From the NCBI RefSeq assembly GCF_039539445.1, contig NZ_BAABDD010000005.1, positions 225,966 through 289,965 on the forward strand: 64,000 nt of DNA, given 5' to 3'. The notes under the pieces were generated by a model. The model made no database searches. It was not told the DNA's origin and saw only the letters and a program-made list of their open reading frames with translations. The translations under genes and the position numbers were made by a program. Source of the stretch: Salinactinospora qingdaonensis (lineage in GTDB: Bacteria; Actinomycetota; Actinomycetes; Streptosporangiales; Streptosporangiaceae). Shown piece by piece: positions 45,776 through 55,461 of the stretch (positions are counted from its first letter, which is position 1; each line of letters starts with the position of its first letter).

Positions 45776-46969
45776 GTGTCACGTCGCCTTTTCACCTCCG
45801 AGTCGGTCACCGAAGGCCACCCCGACAAGATGGCCGACCAGATCAGTGATGCGCTTCTCGACGCGATGCTCAGCGAGGACCCCAAGAGCCGTGTCGCCGC
45901 CGAGACGCTGATCACCACTGGCCAAGTGCACGTCGCCGGTGAGGTCACCACGAAGACCTACGTCGACATCCCTAGCATCGTCCGCCAGAAGATTCTGGAA
46001 ATCGGCTACGACTCGTCGGCGAAGGGATTCGACGGAGAGTCCTGCGGCGTCTCCGTGTCGATCGACGCCCAGTCCCCTGACATCGCTCAGGGCGTCGACA
46101 CCGCCCACGAGAGCCGCACCGAGAGCGCCTCGGACGCCCTCGACAAGCAGGGAGCGGGCGACCAGGGCCTCATGTTCGGCTACGCCAGCCGCGAGACCCC
46201 CGAGTTGATGCCGCTGCCGATCAAGCTCGCCCACGCCCTGGCCGAGCGCCTCTCCGAGGTGCGCCGCAACGGTACGGTCCCCTACCTCCGCCCCGACGGA
46301 AAGACCCAGGTCACGGTCGAGTACGACGGCACCACCCCCGTTCGCCTGGACACGGTGGTCCTCTCCAGCCAGCACGCTCCCGACATCGACCTCGACGAGC
46401 TGCTGACCCCCGATGTCAAGGAACACGTCATCGCCCCGGTCGTGGCCAACTACGGCCTCGAGTACGACAACTACCGGCTGCTGGTCAACCCCACCGGCCG
46501 GTTCGAGATCGGTGGCCCCATGGGCGACGCCGGGCTGACCGGCCGCAAGATCATCGTCGACACCTACGGCGGCTACGCCCGCCACGGCGGTGGCGCCTTC
46601 TCCGGTAAGGACCCCTCGAAGGTCGACCGCTCGGCCGCCTACGCCACCCGCTGGGTCGCCAAGAACGTCGTCGCCGCCGGCCTGGCCGAGCGCGCCGAGG
46701 TTCAGGTTGCCTACGCCATCGGCAAGGCGCACCCGGTCGGTGTCTTCATCGAGACCTTCGGCACCGAGCAGGTGGCCCCCGAGGTCATCGAGAAGGCTGT
46801 CCAGGAGGTCTTCGACCTGCGTCCGGCCGCCATCGTGCGTGACCTTGACCTGCTGCGCCCGATCTACTCCAAGACCGCGGCCTACGGCCACTTCGGCCGC
46901 GAGATCCCGGAGTTCACCTGGGAGCGCACCGACCGCGCCGAGGCGCTGAAGTCCGCGGCAGGCGCCTAA
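45776..46969 (+). CDS. metK: S-adenosylmethionine synthetase
   Basis: 397 aa. FTSESVTEGHPDKMADQISDA (ATP/Mg), GEVTTKTYVDIP, GAGDQGLMFGYA signature, GGPMGDAGLTGRKIIVDTYGG and GGGAFSGKDPSKVDRSAAY. It makes SAM from methionine and ATP. The GTG at 45776 is 9 nt after AAGGAG. It follows the leader hairpin and precedes a solo repeat element. Confidence 0.97.
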   Translation: MSRRLFTSESVTEGHPDKMADQISDALLDAMLSEDPKSRVAAETLITTGQVHVAGEVTTKTYVDIPSIVRQKILEIGYDSSAKGFDGESCGVSVSIDAQSPDIAQGVDTAHESRTESASDALDKQGAGDQGLMFGYASRETPELMPLPIKLAHALAERLSEVRRNGTVPYLRPDGKTQVTVEYDGTTPVRLDTVVLSSQHAPDIDLDELLTPDVKEHVIAPVVANYGLEYDNYRLLVNPTGRFEIGGPMGDAGLTGRKIIVDTYGGYARHGGGAFSGKDPSKVDRSAAYATRWVAKNVVAAGLAERAEVQVAYAIGKAHPVGVFIETFGTEQVAPEVIEKAVQEVFDLRPAAIVRDLDLLRPIYSKTAAYGHFGREIPEFTWERTDRAEALKSAAGA

Positions 46970-47153
46970 GCGGTACCGCCCTCGCCGAGTCGGGTCCGCT
47001 CGTTGGCCACACGCCGGTGAGCGCGCCCACCCAGCCGGCCTGACCGGCCGGCGGCGAGCAGCGAGCATGTCGGCCCTGGTCTCCGCGACTGCGGAGGCCA
47101 GGGCCGCCGCTGATTGTGCGCCCCTACCGGTGAGCGCCGCCCGCACCGCGCCT

Positions 47154-47310
47154 TAGGTTCTGTTTTTTGCAAAGGGCGGCGCGAGCGGGTGGTGGGTGTA
47201 CGTGGGTGAGCGCCCCCGCAGGCTGCCGAGATCGCGCAGCGATCGAGGCAGGAGCGAACGGAGAACACCCCCCACGGCCCACCCCCAGCCGTTCAAAAAC
47301 AACAACCTAG
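47154..47310 (+). repeat. Solo MITE-like element, copy e
   Basis: 157 bp, the best-preserved solo copy. Inverted ends TAGGTTCTGTTTTTTG and (inverse) TAGGTTGTTGTTTTTG; inner arms GGGTGGTGGGTGT and ACACCCCCCAC also pair, so the whole folds back on itself. Core GATCGCGCAGCGATC at 47231-47245. No coding capacity. Confidence 0.6.
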
Positions 47311-47330
47311 GCGGGGCAGCGCCGAGCGGC

Positions 47331-47795
47331 TCACAACCGGATCATGGTGCTGCGCACGATCTCGAAAACCGGGCGCCTGGCCGCGGCCTCGATGAACTCC
47401 GCCTCGCTGGCCTGCGGCGACAACGCCAAATGCGAGCGCACCGCCAGCGCCCGCATCGGGTGGTCCACGTACTCCCGCAGCACCGGCGCGGCCCGCTCCG
47501 GCGTGAGCTCCGCCGCACTGACCAACTCGATCCAGCCGCCGCGGCGCAGGGTGGCGAAACCGTCATGGCGGATGTTGTGCACCCACCCCACCGCGCCGTA
47601 GGGAGCGACGAGGAAACGGCCCTGGCTGTTTTCGATCAGGCTGACGGGGGTGCTGCGCAGGAACCCCGACTTGTTGCCGCGTGTGGTCAACAGCCGCATT
47701 TCGGCCGGCCCCGCTCCGTATTTGAGCAATTCCCCGATCATGGCGTTCGCGCTACGCCGTAGCCTCGTCTCCGGTCCGCCTGTCGCCTGCGCCAT
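47331..47795 (-). CDS. F420/deazaflavin-type nitroreductase-family protein
   Basis: 154 aa split-barrel protein of the Ddn family: RLLTTRGNKSGFLRSTPVSLIENSQGRFLVAPYGAVGWVHNIRHDGFATL. This is the substrate/F420-binding half, and it acts on small molecules or quinones with reduced deazaflavin. Start at 47795 (MAQATGG). It is adjacent to the acyl-CoA dehydrogenase on the same strand but 122 bp apart. Confidence 0.75.
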   Translation of the reverse strand: MAQATGGPETRLRRSANAMIGELLKYGAGPAEMRLLTTRGNKSGFLRSTPVSLIENSQGRFLVAPYGAVGWVHNIRHDGFATLRRGGWIELVSAAELTPERAAPVLREYVDHPMRALAVRSHLALSPQASEAEFIEAAARRPVFEIVRSTMIRL

Positions 47796-47917
47796 CGCCG
47801 TCTCCCTGCTGTCGCGTCGTCTCGCTGGCCGGGTGTGGGCTCAAGTCTTCCATGTGGGCAGGTGCCGGTGGGGCATTCCCGCACCGGCTACCCACCCCGC
47901 GCGGCGAGGCGGCCTCG

Positions 47918-49108
47918 TCAACGGAAAGCCGGAATCCCGGTGATGGAGTGCCCCAGACTCAGCGCGTGCACCTCTTCGGTGCCCTCGTAGGTCGCCACGG
48001 TCTCCAGGTTCAACAGGTGGCGCAACACCGGATAGTCCAGCGTGATCCCGTTGGCGCCGTGGATGGAGCGCGCCGCGCTCGCCACCCGTTGCGAGCCCGC
48101 CACGTTGGCGAACTTGCCGAAACTGATGTGGTCGCGGTGGCAGGCTCCGCTGTCCTTGAGTCTGCCGATGTGCAGCGCGGTCAGGCAAGCGTGGTTGACG
48201 TCGACCACCATTTCGGCCAGCTTGTGCTGAGTGAGCTGGAAACCCGCGATCGGGCGGCCGAACTGCACCCGCGCGCCCGCGTAGTCCAGCGCGGCCTGGT
48301 AGCACGAGCGCGCGGCACCGGCCACCCCCCACACGATGCCGTAACGCGCCTCGTTGAGGCACGACAGCGGCGCGCCCAGGCTTCGGGCCTCCGGGAGTCG
48401 TGCCGTATCGGGCAGCCGCACGTCCTCCAACACCAGCTCCGAGGTGATCGAGGCGCGCAGCGACAGCTTGCGCTTGATCACGTGGGCGCTGAATCCCGGC
48501 GTGTCGGTGGGCACCACGAAACCGCGGATGCCCTCGTCGGTGCCGGCCCAGATCACCGCCACGTCGGCGATGGAGCCGTTGGTGATCCACATCTTGGCGC
48601 CGTTGAGCACCCAGTCGGAGCCGTCGCGGCGCGCTCGCGTGCGCATCGCCCCGGCGTCGCTGCCCGAATCGGGCTCGGTCAGCGCGAAGCACCCGATGGC
48701 CTCGCCTGCGGCCATGCGCGGCAGCCACTCTTGTTTTTGCTCCGTCGAGCCGTAGGTGTGGATCGCCGTCATCGCCAGCGACCCCTGGACCGAGACGAAG
48801 CTGCGCAGCCCTGAGTCCACAGCCTCCAATTCCCGGCAGGCCAGCCCGTAGCTGACCGCGTTCACCCCGGCACAGCCATAGCCGTGCAGGTGCATGCCGA
48901 ACAGCCCCATGTTCCCGAAGTTCTTGGCCAGCGCCCGCGGCTCGGGGATGGTCCCCGCCTCGAACCAGTCAGCCACATGGGGGAGGAGTTCCCTGGTGGA
49001 GAAGTCGCGCACAGCGTCACGGATCGATCGTTCCTCGTCGTTGAGACCGTGATCCACACCCAGGAAGTCGTTGGGGTCGGGGGCGGCCGGCTTGCTCTCA
49101 TGAGTCAT
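47918..49108 (-). CDS. Acyl-CoA dehydrogenase (glutaryl-CoA dehydrogenase-like)
   Basis: 396 aa. FAD enzyme with CFALTEPDSGSDAGAM (signature 1), KMWITNGSIADVAVIWA, ARYGIVWGVAGAARSCYQAALDYAGARVQFGRPIAGFQL, HGANGITLDYPVLRHLLNLETVATYEGTEEVHAL with the catalytic Glu in YEGTEE. The YGIVWG and GITLDYP blocks are those of glutaryl-CoA dehydrogenases, so glutaryl-CoA oxidation (lysine/tryptophan breakdown) is likely. ATG 49108. The gap 49109-49669 is AT-richer near 49210-49280 and shows no gene. Confidence 0.88.
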   Translation of the reverse strand: MTHESKPAAPDPNDFLGVDHGLNDEERSIRDAVRDFSTRELLPHVADWFEAGTIPEPRALAKNFGNMGLFGMHLHGYGCAGVNAVSYGLACRELEAVDSGLRSFVSVQGSLAMTAIHTYGSTEQKQEWLPRMAAGEAIGCFALTEPDSGSDAGAMRTRARRDGSDWVLNGAKMWITNGSIADVAVIWAGTDEGIRGFVVPTDTPGFSAHVIKRKLSLRASITSELVLEDVRLPDTARLPEARSLGAPLSCLNEARYGIVWGVAGAARSCYQAALDYAGARVQFGRPIAGFQLTQHKLAEMVVDVNHACLTALHIGRLKDSGACHRDHISFGKFANVAGSQRVASAARSIHGANGITLDYPVLRHLLNLETVATYEGTEEVHALSLGHSITGIPAFR

Positions 49109-49669
49109 CGACGTTTTCGGCGTGGCACCCCCGCACCGGAGCGCTCCGGCGAGGGACCCACACCGATTCCTCCTTTCAAGCACGGAGCCGCCGCGTTCGC
49201 CGTCGCGGTGCGGGGCACATATTCGGCGGTCATTCCTCTACTGTTTCTATCTCACCGGGTCATAGCGGTTATAGCCAGTGCTCACCCAGCGGCACCACGC
49301 AGTCGTCCCAGCTCAAACACCCGCGTCTCCGCGCCAAAACTGCTTAAGCGCAGGTTGAGTGCTCACAACGGAGAAGAGGAAACGGTCTCTTGGCCGCGGG
49401 AGCACCGCTGGTCGCCGCCGTGGCCACACCCGGCCAGCCGGCGCGGTCCCAGACCCGGTACCGATTCCCGCCGCAATCTCTATCTCACTTTCGCGGTCCT
49501 CCCGAGAGGAACTCCCGAGCAAGGATCGACGAATTTCAACGGCGGATAAATTTCGCCGAAGACGGTAGCATCGGGCGCTAACAGCGGGACGCTCGGGAAA
49601 CGGAAAGCGCGCCACCGCACGCCGCCGCTCTTCCGAACGCCCCACGCCAACGTCTCGGGGAGTGCGATC

Positions 49670-50359
49670 GTGACCGACGAGTGGCAGGCCCCGCACACCC
49701 ACGACGCGCCCCCCGCCGTGGAACTCCCGCCGCCACCGTCTCGCGTCATCGATCTCGCCACCCACCCGCTACGCGGGGCCTCAACAGCAGCGGGCCCGCC
49801 TTCGCGGCTCGACAACGCCAAGCGCTCCTTCCTGCGCCGCGCGGTGGAGTACCTGAGCGTCGAACTCGGCATCCGCCACTTCATCGACGTGGGCTCGCGC
49901 CTGCCCGTCGCTGACGGCATCCACGGCATCGTCCGCTCGCACGCCGCCGGCGCCCACGTCGTCTACGTCGACACCGCGACCGCCGCGCCGCTGTACGACC
50001 GCTCGCCCTCCCAGTTGGACGGACTGTCCGTCGTCGCCGGCGACCCCGCCCCCCACGCCCTCGTCGACACCTTGATCGCCCGTGGCCACATCGACCTCGA
50101 CACGCCCGTCGCGGTGCTCATGATCGAACCCGCCGCCGTAGGCGGCGCCGGCCGCACCCGCGCCCTCGCCCAGGCGCTGCACGCCGCCACCGCGCCGGGC
50201 AGCCATGTCGTCCTCGCCGCCGACGACACCACGGCCGACATCTTCACCCCCTTCACCCTCCTCGCTCCCGGCGTGGCCGACATGGCGTGGTGGCCCTACC
50301 CCGACGAGGAGGTCAGCGCCACCGGCACCGGCGTCTCCGTAGGGATGGCCCGGCGCTGA
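49670..50359 (+). CDS. SAM-dependent methyltransferase, DUF574 type
   Basis: 229 aa. NAKRSFLRRAVEYLSVELGIRHFIDVGSRLPVADGIHGI is the first beta-strand/motif I region of the DUF574 methyltransferases, common in streptomycetes and related genera, followed by VVYVDTATAAPLY and GDPAPHALVDTL. Members are usually near 270 aa, so this is a short version with a Pro-rich N-terminus. Substrate unknown. GTG start. Confidence 0.65.
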   Translation: MTDEWQAPHTHDAPPAVELPPPPSRVIDLATHPLRGASTAAGPPSRLDNAKRSFLRRAVEYLSVELGIRHFIDVGSRLPVADGIHGIVRSHAAGAHVVYVDTATAAPLYDRSPSQLDGLSVVAGDPAPHALVDTLIARGHIDLDTPVAVLMIEPAAVGGAGRTRALAQALHAATAPGSHVVLAADDTTADIFTPFTLLAPGVADMAWWPYPDEEVSATGTGVSVGMARR

Positions 50360-50455
50360 GCTTTTCGCGCCCTCGCGGGTGTGTCGGGGCGCCACCGTCG
50401 GTGTCGCGCCAGGGCAGGGACGGCATTGCGCCGAGAGTGCATTCACCATGCGGCT

Positions 50456-50640
50456 ATGACTGTGTTTGTCACCATCGGCGACGCGCCAGACGACATCCGT
50501 GATGTCTTGACGGCGCAAGCCCGCGAGCACGGTCAGTCCTTGCAGGCGTTACCTGCGTGGTCTGATGCGGCAGCGAGCGGAGTTCGCCCGTAACCGTCAA
50601 ATCCTCGCCGATATCGAGAAAGACCTAGCTACAGGGGGTT
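50456..50640 (+). pseudogene. vapB-type antitoxin gene, frameshifted
   Basis: MTVFVTIGDAPDDIRDVLTAQAREHGQSLQ is a FitA/VapB ribbon-helix-helix antitoxin start. An extra T at 50549-50550 shifts the frame. Reading on in the +1 frame gives AYLRGLMRQRAEFARNRQIL and then ADIEKDLATGG, exactly the expected C-terminal helix. Downstream, where the toxin should be, lies repeat cassette 2. Confidence 0.7.
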
Positions 50641-50755
50641 TCTGTGGGGTGGTCAAGCGGGGTGGGGTGGAGTGGTGGCTCGTGCGGTGATCGTTGCGTG
50701 GTTTCGGTGCTCGTGGCGGGTGGGGTGTGTGGCGTGCCTGGGGCGGAGAGGGTGC

Positions 50756-51552
50756 TGTTCGCTCGTGCCTCGATCGCTGCGCGATCTCGGCAGCCTCAAG
50801 GGGGGCGCCGGGGTGGGGGGGCGAGCGGAAACGACGCGGACAGCCCCCGGGGTGAGGCAATGTTGCTGCGGCGCGCAATGTTGCCCTCGCCAACCTCGCC
50901 GGGAGCTCGCTGTCCCTTGGCCTAGTCCTGGAAGCGGGGGTTTCCATGGCCTTCGAACTTGGCCGGGAGTTCGCTGTCCCTGCGCGCGGGGCGCCCGGCG
51001 TACATGTCAGTCCTCCGCCGGGAAGGGCGTCGCTGTCCCTGCGCGTGCGGGGGCGTGTGATATTCGCCGCCAGCTTCGGCAGGGTGTGCGGCTTGTCCCT
51101 GCACGGGGGGCGTGATGAGGACCCCAGCAGTGAGTCATGTGACCTCGCTGTCCCTGCGCGCGCGGAGGCCTCCAGGACTCGCTGCCGCACAGGGCGTCGC
51201 TGGCGCGGAGGATGATGATGCTCTCCCGGGGTATGCCGTTGTCGCGTGGGAGATACAGCGGTGGGCGGCGGTCCTGCGGAGGTGGTGGCAGAGCGTGCCT
51301 GGCGTTTACTGCGACGCTTGGTCCGGCTTCCCACGTTCCGGGTCTCTGCGGAGGTGGCAGAGGGCGCCCTGCAAGGCGTTGAGCCGCCCCCATCCCAGCC
51401 TCGGGCTGCCCGGTGCGGTGCCTGTCTCACCCCCAGTTTTCCCGTTGCGGTGCCTGGCCCACCCCCAAGTTCTCCCGTCGCGGCGTCTGTCCCACCTCGG
51501 CCGCGGCCCGCCCCAGGCTGCTGAGATCGCGCAGCGATCGAGGCACGAGCGG
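50756..51552. repeat. Inverted-repeat cassette 2 (units f and g)
   Basis: Units 50756-50805 (core GATCGCTGCGCGATC) and 51511-51552 (core GATCGCGCAGCGATC) are inverted copies of the interspersed repeat. Between them: a degenerate GGGTGAGG...TGCTGCGG copy at about 50853-50876 of the 35-bp repeat of cassette 1, a decayed CRISPR array (50906-51170), and three tandem 32-33-bp units at about 51405-51505 with the phase GGTGCGG/GTTGCGG/GTCGCGG at 51412, 51444 and 51477. No gene is supportable inside. Confidence 0.6.
50906..51170 (+). CRISPR. Decayed type I-E-like CRISPR array
   Basis: Five imperfect repeats whose TGTCCC begins at 50911, 50975, 51034, 51094 and 51149 (steps 64, 59, 60, 55). The best unit is TCGCTGTCCCTGCGCGTGCG plus GGGGCG. 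Its CCCTGCGCGTGCGGGG core differs from the live array core CCCGCGCACGCGGGG type by transitions only. The intervening segments are unique and about 32 nt, as spacers would be. No cas gene is near. Interpreted as a relic. Confidence 0.5.
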
Positions 51553-51639
51553 CGGGAGAGGCCGCATACTCTCCTCAAGCCAAAGCCGCATCCCGCCGCA
51601 CGCCCCCGCGGGGGCGTGCGGCGCCGAGCCCCCGAACAC

Positions 51640-51748
51640 GGCCGATCTCATCGCCGCTTCACGGGTGCGCGACGACATCCTCTACTCCGCTGACGCCCGC
51701 CTGGCCAAGACTGCCGCGCCCCACTGCCGGGGCGAGCTGGTCAACTAA
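51640..51748 (+). pseudogene. PIN-domain (VapC) toxin remnant
   Basis: The open stretch RVRDDILYSADARLAKTAAP ending at TAA 51746-51748 resembles the last strand and helix of PIN toxins (the S/TADxRLA motif with the last acidic residue). It faces the same way as the antitoxin pseudogene 1 kb upstream. Together they look like one vapBC locus split by cassette 2, with most of the toxin gene lost. Confidence 0.5.
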
Positions 51749-51887
51749 GCCGAGGCGACGCAACGGAGCCGGCAACTCTTCGTCAACCCCGCAGAGTTCC
51801 GCAGCCACCCCCGAACACCTGGCGAGATGCCACTGTCCAGGGCTGAGAACGGTCAGCATCGGCCCGTCCTCCCAGCGCGGCCACGAC

Positions 51888-53936
51888 TCAGATCGTGCGC
51901 ATCGGGTCCAGGTGCACCTGAACCAGCCGCTCGTCCTTGCGGGCGCTGCGCGCCACCGCCGCCGCCTTGAGCGAGGCCGCCAGCGCGCGCGCCGAGCCCA
52001 TCGGCACCCGCAGCAGCGCACGCTCGGCCGTACCCGACCCTTCCGCGGCCACCGGCACCGGACCCAACAGCTCGGCCTCCTCCGGCAGCTCCAAACTGTC
52101 GACGAACTCGCGCACGTTCTCCGGCTCCCCGGTCACCGACGCCATAGTCACCGCCGGCGGAAACCCCAACTCGCGGCGCTCGGCCAACTCCCGCTCGGCG
52201 AAACCCGCCGGGTCCCACCGGATCAACGCCTGCGTCACCGCCAACCCCGCCTCGGCCAGCACCACGACCCGCCCGCCGTCCCCGGCCGGGCGCACCAGCG
52301 CCGCCGCGTTACACCACCGCCGCAGCGCCTCCTCCGCCGCACGCAGATCGGCCCGCCCCAACAGTGTCCCGCCGTCCAACAGCAGCGCCGCCGCATACCC
52401 CCCGTCGGCGACCGGCTCAGCCCCCGGCGTGGCCACCACCAGCGCCGCCCGCGCCGGCACCCGCGTCACCACCTCCTCGCGTCCCGAAGTGCGCACCGGC
52501 AACGCCGGAAACGCCCGCCCCAGCTCCTCGGCCGTGCGGCGCGCCCCCACCGCCGTGGCCCGCAGCCGCCCGTGCTCGCAGGCCCCACACCGCCAGTCAC
52601 CCGCGATATGCCCGCACCAGCGGCAATACGGCATGGCGTGCGCACTTTGCAACGCCAGCGGGCCGTTGCAGGAGCCGCAGCGCGCCGGCGCCCGACACCG
52701 CGCGCACGCCAACGCGTCGAGATAGCCTCGCCGCGGCACCTGCACCAACACCGGCCCCTCTTGTGCGGCCTCCCGCGCCACCCGCAGCGCCAGGCTCGGC
52801 AGCCGCGCCGACCGCGCCGCCTCGTCGCGCGCCATCTCGGTGTCATCCCCGGTGGCCAGCACCCGCGGCGCCCGCGCCCGCACCGTGTCCCGAGCGGCGG
52901 CCAGCGGGCGCGCCCACCCCGACTCCACGAGCCGCGCCGCGTCGGTGGTGCACGTGAACCCGCCGATCAGCGCCGCCGCCCCCGCCCGGTGGGCGCGCAG
53001 CGACAGCACGGTGCGCGCGTGCGGGTAGGGCGCGTGCGGGTCGGCGTGCACGTCGTCGCCGTCATCCCACAGCACCACCAGCCCCAGTTCGGCCACCGGC
53101 GCGAACATCGCCGCCCGCGTGCCCACCACCGCCCGACGCTGCCCGCGCAGCAGCGCCAGCCACCGCCGGTACCGCTCAGCCGGCCCCAGCTCGGCGGTCA
53201 GCGCCACGTGCCGCCCCGCGCCCATCCGCTCGTCCAGCGCGGCGTCCACCGCCGCCACGTCACGACCGTCGGGCACGACCACGACCGCGCCCCGCCCGGC
53301 CGCCACAGCCTCGGCCACCGCCACCGCCACGGCGTCACTCCACTGCGGGCCGGGCAGCGCCGACCACACCGCCCGCGGCGCACCCCCCTCCCGCAGCGCG
53401 CTCAAAAACGCCGGTCCTGCCGGGTAGTCCTCCCACGGCCCCGCCGGGGGAGGAGCCGGCGGCTTTGCCGCAGCCGCCGCGGGCTCGCGCTCCACCCGGC
53501 CGTGGCGCGGCGGGATCGCCAACCGCAGCACGTCGCTGAGCGTGCCCGCGTAACGGTCGGCCACCAGCCGCGCCAACCCCGCGATCTCCGGCGTCAACAC
53601 CGGCTCCGAGGAGACGACCTGGCGCAGGTAGGCCAGTTGGCCCTCGAAACTCGACTCGGCGATCCGCTCCAGCAGGAACCCGTCGAGCGTGCGGCCGTTG
53701 AACCCCACCCGCACCCGGCAGCCGGGCACCGCCTGGGCATCCATCGCTTCGGGCACCAGGTAGTCGAAGGGCTGATCCAGGTGGGGCAGCGGCGTGTCAA
53801 CGACGACCCGCGCCACCGGCAACTCCGGCGCCGGGCGGCGCGCACGCGGACCACGCCCCTTCGGGGCGCTGCTCCCGGTGCTGCTCTCGCGGGGCACATT
53901 GAACAGCGCCCCGTCGTCGTCCTTCGGCGGGCTCAT
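51888..53936 (-). CDS. priA: Primosomal protein N' (PriA), helicase-dead actinobacterial type
   Basis: 682 aa. 3'-DNA-binding N-terminal domain (ARVVVDTPLPHLDQPFDYLVPE, GCRVRVGFNGRTLDGFLLE) and the eight-Cys zinc-binding insert (CARCRAPARCGSC, CRWCGHIAGDWRCGACEHG). The Walker A GKT is missing (AVVVVPDGRDVAAVD instead) and the DEAH box is altered to WDDGDD, so ATP hydrolysis is unlikely. This is usual for actinobacterial PriA, which restarts replication through a non-helicase role. ATG 53936 follows GAGGAGAGG. priA-fmt neighbourhood is conserved, though here the two diverge. Confidence 0.92.
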   Translation of the reverse strand: MSPPKDDDGALFNVPRESSTGSSAPKGRGPRARRPAPELPVARVVVDTPLPHLDQPFDYLVPEAMDAQAVPGCRVRVGFNGRTLDGFLLERIAESSFEGQLAYLRQVVSSEPVLTPEIAGLARLVADRYAGTLSDVLRLAIPPRHGRVEREPAAAAAKPPAPPPAGPWEDYPAGPAFLSALREGGAPRAVWSALPGPQWSDAVAVAVAEAVAAGRGAVVVVPDGRDVAAVDAALDERMGAGRHVALTAELGPAERYRRWLALLRGQRRAVVGTRAAMFAPVAELGLVVLWDDGDDVHADPHAPYPHARTVLSLRAHRAGAAALIGGFTCTTDAARLVESGWARPLAAARDTVRARAPRVLATGDDTEMARDEAARSARLPSLALRVAREAAQEGPVLVQVPRRGYLDALACARCRAPARCGSCNGPLALQSAHAMPYCRWCGHIAGDWRCGACEHGRLRATAVGARRTAEELGRAFPALPVRTSGREEVVTRVPARAALVVATPGAEPVADGGYAAALLLDGGTLLGRADLRAAEEALRRWCNAAALVRPAGDGGRVVVLAEAGLAVTQALIRWDPAGFAERELAERRELGFPPAVTMASVTGEPENVREFVDSLELPEEAELLGPVPVAAEGSGTAERALLRVPMGSARALAASLKAAAVARSARKDERLVQVHLDPMRTI

Positions 53937-54528
53937 CTGCCTCTCCTCGGCGCCCGGGTCCCGGCTGGCGAGCCGGGCCGGCGGCACCCTCTCCTCACGC
54001 GCTCATCGTCTGCTCGGCCGGCGCCCCAGGGTGGTGGACAGGGGCGACGTGCCCCTGACGGGGCTCCCCGCATCGTAGGCCGCGGCACAGACCTTCACCG
54101 CGCCCGCCCGACCGGCGCCCTCGCCCAGCGGCCCACCTGGGCAGTCCACCCCGCTGATACCGCAACGACGGACGCGCATCACCTGCGACGGCGCCGCGAG
54201 GTAGCCAGGCCCCCGCCGCGTGGCTGTCGGCTCAGCTCCTGTGGGGAGGCCGCAGGCTGCGCCCCCGCCCCTCTCAGCCTGTCGACACAGTGCTGAGCAG
54301 GCGGGGCCTGCCTCCATCCTGGCCGATCCCCCTCCGGCGGCAACACGCTTCCGGCGCCGCATCGACCGCCGGCACCGCGGCCCGCCCTTTCCACCATTAC
54401 ACTGGCCGCGATCCGCCGCGTCCCCGCCACCTGCGGGCAGACGCGGCGTCCTCGTCGGGGGCCGTGGTGTGTACACGCGGGGAACACGGCCCTGGTTTCG
54501 ACTCGTCCCGCCAACGTTGGGGTGGTAT
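53937..54528. other. priA-fmt divergent intergenic region
   Basis: About 590 bp between divergent starts. No gene seen; GC-rich frames only. It presumably holds both promoters. Confidence 0.35.
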
Positions 54529-55461
54529 ATGAAGGTGGTCTTCGCGGGCACGCCCGAGGTCGCGGTGCCGTCGCTGGAAGCGCTCCTGGACTCCCGGCAC
54601 GAGGTCGCCGCCGTGGTGACCCGCCCCGACGCCACCTCCGGCCGGGGGCGCCGGGTCCACGCCAGCCCCGTCGCGCACAAAGCCGAAGAGGCGGGGGTGG
54701 AAGCCCTGAAGCCGGCCAAGGCCAGCGACCCCGCGTTCCTTGACCGGCTACGCGCCATCGGCCCGGACTGCTGCCCGGTCGTGGCCTATGGCGCTCTGCT
54801 GCGCCAAGCCGCGCTCGACATTCCCCGGCACGGCTGGATCAACCTGCACTTCTCACTGCTGCCCGCCTGGCGCGGCGCGGCACCGGTGCAGCACGCGGTG
54901 CTGCACGGCGACGACGTCACCGGCGCGGCCACCTTCCGTATCGAGCCCGACTTGGACTCCGGCCCGGTCTACGGGGTCCTCACCGAACCCATCGGCGCCC
55001 GCGACACCAGCGGCGACCTGCTGGAGCGCCTCGCCCACGCCGGAGCGGAGCTGCTGGTGCGCACCCTCGACGGGATCGAGAGCGGCCAGCTCACGGCCCG
55101 CCCGCAGGAAAGCGACGGCGTCTCGTTCGCGCCCAAGCTCACCACCGAGGACGCCCGCGTCGACTTCACCGCCCCGGCCATGCGGGTCGACCGGCTCGTC
55201 CGCGCCTGCACTCCCGCGCCGGGGGCGTGGACCACTTTCCGCGGCACCCGCCTCAAGCTCGGCCCCGTGGTCCCGCTTCCCGACGCCACCGCCCTGCCGC
55301 CGGGGCGGTTGGCGGTGACCAAGCACCAGGTGATGGTGGGCACCGCCACCCACCCCGTCGAGTTGGGGGAGGTTCAGCCGCAGGGCAAGCGCCGCATGTC
55401 CGCCGTCGAATGGGCACGCGGCGTACGCCCCGGGGAAGACGAGCGCCTGGGCGAAGAGTGA
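54529..55461 (+). CDS. fmt: Methionyl-tRNA formyltransferase
   Basis: 310 aa. MKVVFAGTPEVAVPSLEALL at the N-terminus, INLHFSLLPAWRGAAPVQHAVLHGD (formyl-THF loop HxSLLPxxRG), then the C-terminal tRNA-binding domain. It formylates initiator Met-tRNA. ATG 54529; the frame upstream to 54220 has no homology. Confidence 0.95.
   Translation: MKVVFAGTPEVAVPSLEALLDSRHEVAAVVTRPDATSGRGRRVHASPVAHKAEEAGVEALKPAKASDPAFLDRLRAIGPDCCPVVAYGALLRQAALDIPRHGWINLHFSLLPAWRGAAPVQHAVLHGDDVTGAATFRIEPDLDSGPVYGVLTEPIGARDTSGDLLERLAHAGAELLVRTLDGIESGQLTARPQESDGVSFAPKLTTEDARVDFTAPAMRVDRLVRACTPAPGAWTTFRGTRLKLGPVVPLPDATALPPGRLAVTKHQVMVGTATHPVELGEVQPQGKRRMSAVEWARGVRPGEDERLGEE

Noticed and set aside
51888..54296. 794-codon + frame opposite priA
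   Set aside because: His/Arg/Pro-rich antisense shadow of a clear priA gene.
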